Assembly: GCA_012798055.1 (NCBI GenBank)
Contig: JAAZOA010000161.1
Span: forward strand, 1 to 8,928
Direction of reading: 5' to 3'
DNA length: 8,928 nt
Source of the DNA: Syntrophomonadaceae bacterium
GTDB taxonomy: Bacteria; Bacillota; Syntrophomonadia; Syntrophomonadales; Syntrophomonadaceae
The notes under the pieces: generated by a model
Told to the model about the DNA's origin: nothing
The model's input: the letters and a program-made list of their open reading frames with translations, nothing else
Databases searched by the model: none
Part shown: in pieces, positions 5,997-8,928 of the stretch
Numbering within the stretch: position 1 is the stretch's first letter
How the letters are laid out: each line of letters starts with the position of its first letter
Position numbers and translations under genes: made by a program

Positions 5997-7264
5997 CGCC
6001 GATCCTATCCGAATTCAAAGCCATGGTAAGGACCAGGTATATAAAACCCCTCTTAGTATTCCTGGCGGTGGCAGGACCGGGGATAGTAACGGGCAGTGTA
6101 GACAATGATGCCGGGGGTATAACCACCTATTCAGTAGCCGGGGCCAAGTATGGCTATGACCTGCTCTGGACTCTCTTACCCTGTTTTGTCTTGTTGGTGG
6201 TCATCCAGGAAATGAACGCCCGCATGGGGATAAAAACCGGCAAAGGATTGGCTGATCTTATCCGGGAGAACTTCGGGATCAAGGTCATGAGTTTCATATT
6301 CCTTTGCCTGCTGGTAGCTAACATAGGCAACACCACTGCAGAATTCGCGGGTGTAGCCGGGAGCCTGCAGGTGTTCAGCCTGAGCAAGTACTGGACTGTT
6401 CCTTTGAGCGCCGTGCTGGTATGGTTGCTGGTGGTCAAGGAGAACTACGGCATTACCGAAAGAATATTCCTGCTGATGAGCGGATTCCTACTGATGTATG
6501 TGGCCTCAGCGCTATTGGCCCGCCCCGATTGGGCCGCAGTCGGTTCTGCGATAACCCATCCCCGCATAAAAGGGGACGGTGAATACCTCACCATCACTCT
6601 GGGTCTGATCGGCACTACCATCGCCCCTTGGATGCAGTTTTATATGCAGTCCGCAGTCATCGAAAAAGGGCTTACCCTTAAAGATTATCGTTATGAAAAA
6701 TGGGACTTGGTAATGGGAGCCCTGGCCACAGTCGTTGTAGCATTCTTCATCATGGTGGCATGTGCAGCCACTCTGAACCACGCCGGGATAGAGATCGTCG
6801 AAGCCAAAGATGCGGCGGCGGCCCTGAAACCGCTGGCTGGTAGCTGGGCATCACTCTTCTTCGCAGCAGGGCTGTTCGTAGCCTCCATATTTTCAGCGAC
6901 CATCCTGCCCCTGGCCACTTCCTTCTATTTCTGCGAGACATTCGGCTTGGAAGCAGGTCTCAACAAGACCTGGAAACAAGCCCCAGTCTTCTACTGGATA
7001 TTTACATTCATCATCGTGATCTCGGTTGCTCTGGTCCTGATCCCGGGAGCCCCTCTGATCAGGCTCACCATCTGGACCCAGGTCTTGAATGGGATACTCC
7101 TGCCGGTGGTCCTGGTCTGCATGATGCTCATGATAAATAACCCCGATATCATGGGGGCATACACCAACCATACCCTCTCCAACTTCGTCGGCTGGGCAAC
7201 GATCCTGGCCCTGACCGGCTTGAGCCTTTATCTGTTTCTCGCTACCCTGGTGCAGAGGCTCTGA
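5993..7264 (+). CDS. NRAMP-related magnesium transporter (NRMT type)
   Basis: Up to 423 residues with about 11 hydrophobic helices, homologous to NRAMP/SLC11 metal transporters. Where canonical NRAMP has D-P-G-N in helix 1, this protein has D37-N38-D39-A40 (in GSVDNDAGG), and the helix 6 M-P-H is A211-P212-W213. Loss of the Met and Asn ligands is the signature of NRMTs, which carry Mg2+ instead of Mn2+/Fe2+. The GTG at 5993 overlaps the stop of the MgtE-N gene (translational coupling), but the perfect GGAGGTGA (5989-5996) overlaps that GTG and cannot serve it. An ATG at 6023 (MVRTRYIKPLL, family-like N-terminus) is the more ordinary start but lies 26 nt beyond the site. The true start is unresolved. 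No clear T-rich terminator follows the stop codon. Confidence 0.88.
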   Translation: MTPILSEFKAMVRTRYIKPLLVFLAVAGPGIVTGSVDNDAGGITTYSVAGAKYGYDLLWTLLPCFVLLVVIQEMNARMGIKTGKGLADLIRENFGIKVMSFIFLCLLVANIGNTTAEFAGVAGSLQVFSLSKYWTVPLSAVLVWLLVVKENYGITERIFLLMSGFLLMYVASALLARPDWAAVGSAITHPRIKGDGEYLTITLGLIGTTIAPWMQFYMQSAVIEKGLTLKDYRYEKWDLVMGALATVVVAFFIMVACAATLNHAGIEIVEAKDAAAALKPLAGSWASLFFAAGLFVASIFSATILPLATSFYFCETFGLEAGLNKTWKQAPVFYWIFTFIIVISVALVLIPGAPLIRLTIWTQVLNGILLPVVLVCMMLMINNPDIMGAYTNHTLSNFVGWATILALTGLSLYLFLATLVQRL

Positions 7265-7283
7265 AAACAACTGAAGATGCTCG

Positions 7284-7465
7284 GCTGATTGTGCGCTGAA
7301 AGGTGGCAGCCAGCCGGAGCCCAGGGGCCTCGATCGATATCCACCGGGTTTCTACCCGCTGGGATCAAGGCAGCAAGCAATGATTGTAAATTACGGTGCT
7401 GCCTGCTAACATGAGATCAGGCCGGACACGGAAGATTTTCCGCAGTACCCGGTAGAAACTGGTCT
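7284..7465 (+). other. Leader region of the CoA-transferase with nested inverted repeats
   Basis: The 288-nt spacer 7265-7552 has no gene. It can form an outer helix (7348-7356 GTTTCTACC with 7451-7459 GGTAGAAAC, 9 bp), which encloses AGGCAGC/GCTGCCT (7368-7374 with 7398-7404) and CGGAA/TTCCG (7429-7433 with 7438-7442). A competing local hairpin CGGGT/ACCCG uses the 5' arm of the outer helix. It could be a cis-regulatory RNA if transcription begins upstream of 7340, but no known riboswitch consensus is apparent to me and no terminator is present. Confidence 0.3.
7384..7412 (+). promoter_or_regulatory. Putative promoter of the CoA-transferase gene
   Basis: TTGTAA (7384-7389), a 17-nt spacer and TAACAT (7407-7412), identical hexamers and spacing to 4635-4663. 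The leader would be about 130 nt. Alternatively this is a shared protein-binding site, not a promoter; both hexamers match sigma-A consensus at only 4 of 6 positions. Confidence 0.4.
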
Positions 7466-7552
7466 GACCACCTGATGGTATGACTAAAGATAAACCGGCA
7501 TCCCAAAGAGTACATATGTATTGCAGATAAAATATGAAAGAGGAGGTCTGTT

Positions 7553-8905
7553 ATGTTTGCTGAGGAATATCGCAAAAAACTGAGGACACCCGAAGCAGCG
7601 GTACAGGTGGTCAAATCAGGAGACTGGGTTGACTATGGCTACTTCAACGGTCAGCCCAAAGCCTTGGACAAGGCCTTGGCCAAACGCAAGGATGAGCTGC
7701 GGGGGGTTCACATCCGCGCTGCCATCTCCCTGCCACCCTTTTCCGAAGTAGCCCAGTGTGACCCCACCAGAGAGCATTTCCAGTGGGACAGTTGGCACTT
7801 CGGAGCCTTTGATGCCAAGCTGGCTGACACAGGAAGGGTTAGTTATTCTCCGCTCCTCTACCATGAAGTCCCCGAATACTACCGCCGCCGCAATGTGGAA
7901 ATCGATGTGGCTATGCTCAGGGTCACCCCCATGGACCGTTTTGGTTATTTCAACTTCGGCATCAATACCTCCCACCTGGAAGCCCTCTGCCAGAATGCCA
8001 AAATCGTCATCCTGGAAGAAAATGAGAATATGCCCTATGTTTACGGTCACTATGGTCAGCACATCCATATCTCCGAAGTGGACCTGGTGGTCAGGGGCGA
8101 GAACGAACTGATGGCTTCTGTTCCAGCTATTGAAGCCACAGAGGCGGAAAAGAAGATAGCCGACTATATCCTGGAGGATATCCATGACGGGTGCTGTATC
8201 CAACTTGGCATAGGCGGCCTGCCTAACTACCTTGGCAAAGAAATAGCCCTGGCTGGCCTGAGGGACCTGGGTGCACATACCGAAATGCTGGCGGATGCCT
8301 ATTTTGATATGTGGAAAGCCGGATGCATGAGCGGCAAACGCAAGGAACTGGACCGGGGCAAGATGGTATGCGCCTTCGCCCTAGGCTCACCTGAACTTTA
8401 TGATTTCATGACCCGTAATCCGATGGTTATGGCCTCTGCTGTGGATTATACCAACCATCCCCAGACTATCGCCAGGCTGTCGAATATCCGGTCAATCAAT
8501 CCTTGTCTGGAAGTTGACTTCTACGGCCAGGTAGCCTCAGAGATGCAGGGTTTCCGCCAGATCACCGGTACCGGTGGACAATGGGACTTCGTCTATGGCT
8601 CCTATCATTCCCCCGGAGGAATGAGTTTTTTGTGCATGCCCTCTACGTACCGGGATGCAGAAGGCAGTCTCCAGTCCAAGATCAAGCCCCTGCTTACCAC
8701 TGGTGCCGCCTGCACCGTATCCCGCCAGCTCAGCCAGTACATCGTCACTGAATATGGCAAAGCATTGATGAAATGCCAGTCCATTTGGAAAAGAACCGAG
8801 AACCTGATCGAAATCGCTCATCCCCAGTTCCGGGATGATCTCATCAAAGAAGCAGAAAAGATGGGCTTCTGGAAACCCAGTTTCAAGCTGGAAACAAGCA
8901 ACTAA
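7553..8905 (+). CDS. Butyryl-CoA:acetate-type CoA-transferase (acetyl-CoA hydrolase/transferase family)
   Basis: 450 residues, close to the usual length of butyrate:acetate and 4-hydroxybutyrate CoA-transferases. These move CoA between acyl groups through a glutamyl-CoA thioester. The probable catalytic Glu is Glu244 in AHTEMLADAY. Other family marks are GQHIHISEVDLVV (about 168-180), the Gly loop GIGGLPN (219-225), SINPCLEVDFYGQV, the GTGGQWDFVYG loop, and the C-terminal FRDDLIKEAEKMGFW, which closely follows clostridial butyrate enzymes. It is cytoplasmic. In a butyrate-producing or syntrophic butyrate-oxidising anaerobe it would form or activate butyrate at the expense of acetyl-CoA/acetate. 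AGGAGGT (7541-7547) lies 5 nt before the ATG. It is apparently monocistronic in this window, with repeat sequence starting about 12 nt after the stop. The exact acyl substrate cannot be read from the sequence. Confidence 0.88.
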   Translation: MFAEEYRKKLRTPEAAVQVVKSGDWVDYGYFNGQPKALDKALAKRKDELRGVHIRAAISLPPFSEVAQCDPTREHFQWDSWHFGAFDAKLADTGRVSYSPLLYHEVPEYYRRRNVEIDVAMLRVTPMDRFGYFNFGINTSHLEALCQNAKIVILEENENMPYVYGHYGQHIHISEVDLVVRGENELMASVPAIEATEAEKKIADYILEDIHDGCCIQLGIGGLPNYLGKEIALAGLRDLGAHTEMLADAYFDMWKAGCMSGKRKELDRGKMVCAFALGSPELYDFMTRNPMVMASAVDYTNHPQTIARLSNIRSINPCLEVDFYGQVASEMQGFRQITGTGGQWDFVYGSYHSPGGMSFLCMPSTYRDAEGSLQSKIKPLLTTGAACTVSRQLSQYIVTEYGKALMKCQSIWKRTENLIEIAHPQFRDDLIKEAEKMGFWKPSFKLETSN

Positions 8906-8917
8906 ACCTGCCGTCAG

Positions 8918-8928
8918 TTGTCAAGGGG
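8918..8928. repeat. Start of a further copy of the GGGGACG-type repeat (cut by the window end)
   Basis: TTGTCAAGGGG is the reverse complement of CCCCTTGACAA, which occurs twice at 4425-4449 beside the long inverted repeat. It starts 12 nt after the CoA-transferase stop codon, a 3' intergenic location like that of the other copy. The rest lies outside the window. Confidence 0.5.

Noticed and set aside
7511..7520. 10-bp palindrome TACATATGTA before the CoA-transferase
   Set aside because: Short AT-rich palindromes are common; no second copy or known operator match was seen.
1..8928. CRISPR arrays, tRNA/rRNA genes, transposase genes, phage or toxin-antitoxin genes
   Set aside because: None was seen on either strand; the repeats present are too few and not regularly spaced.

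Overview
The window looks like a chromosomal piece from an anaerobic Gram-positive bacterium of the Clostridia, plausibly a Syntrophomonas-like fatty-acid oxidiser. The grounds are strong AGGAGG ribosome binding sites, recognisable sigma-A promoters with 17-nt spacers, roughly balanced GC, a butyrate-type CoA-transferase, and a magnesium transporter of the NRAMP-related (NRMT) type seen in Clostridia. The taxon is inferred from protein style, not from a marker gene.

Layout. Bases 3-95 are the last codons of a membrane protein, possibly a ZIP-family metal permease. A minus-strand block (about 115-2810) follows: a KstD/fumarate-reductase-like flavoprotein (611-2254) flanked on both sides by non-coding segments that are diverged copies of each other. 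Each copy is about 385-440 nt. Each has its own minus-strand sigma-A-like promoter, a conserved 3' domain with a sequestered AGGAGG and a 7-codon mini-ORF, and a terminator-like hairpin whose sequence differs while its pairing is kept. I cannot match this pair to an RNA family I know; it is the most novel item here.

From 2923 to 7264 the plus strand carries a magnesium cluster: corA, a small hypothetical protein, then after a 29-bp perfect inverted repeat a two-gene operon. That operon encodes a soluble PRC-barrel/MgtE-N/CBS protein (an MgtE sensor without the MgtE channel) and an NRMT-type transporter with altered metal-site residues. The pairing suggests the sensor was detached from MgtE and now serves a different permease. 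CorA supplies a second, unrelated Mg2+ route.

The last gene (7553-8905) is a butyryl-CoA:acetate-type CoA-transferase with a 288-nt leader that holds several inverted repeats. The window ends inside what looks like another copy of the repeat found after the corA operon. A 9-mer, ATTGTAAAT, occurs three times, each at a putative promoter (ncRNA copy 2, the MgtE-N/NRMT operon, the CoA-transferase), and may be a shared operator.
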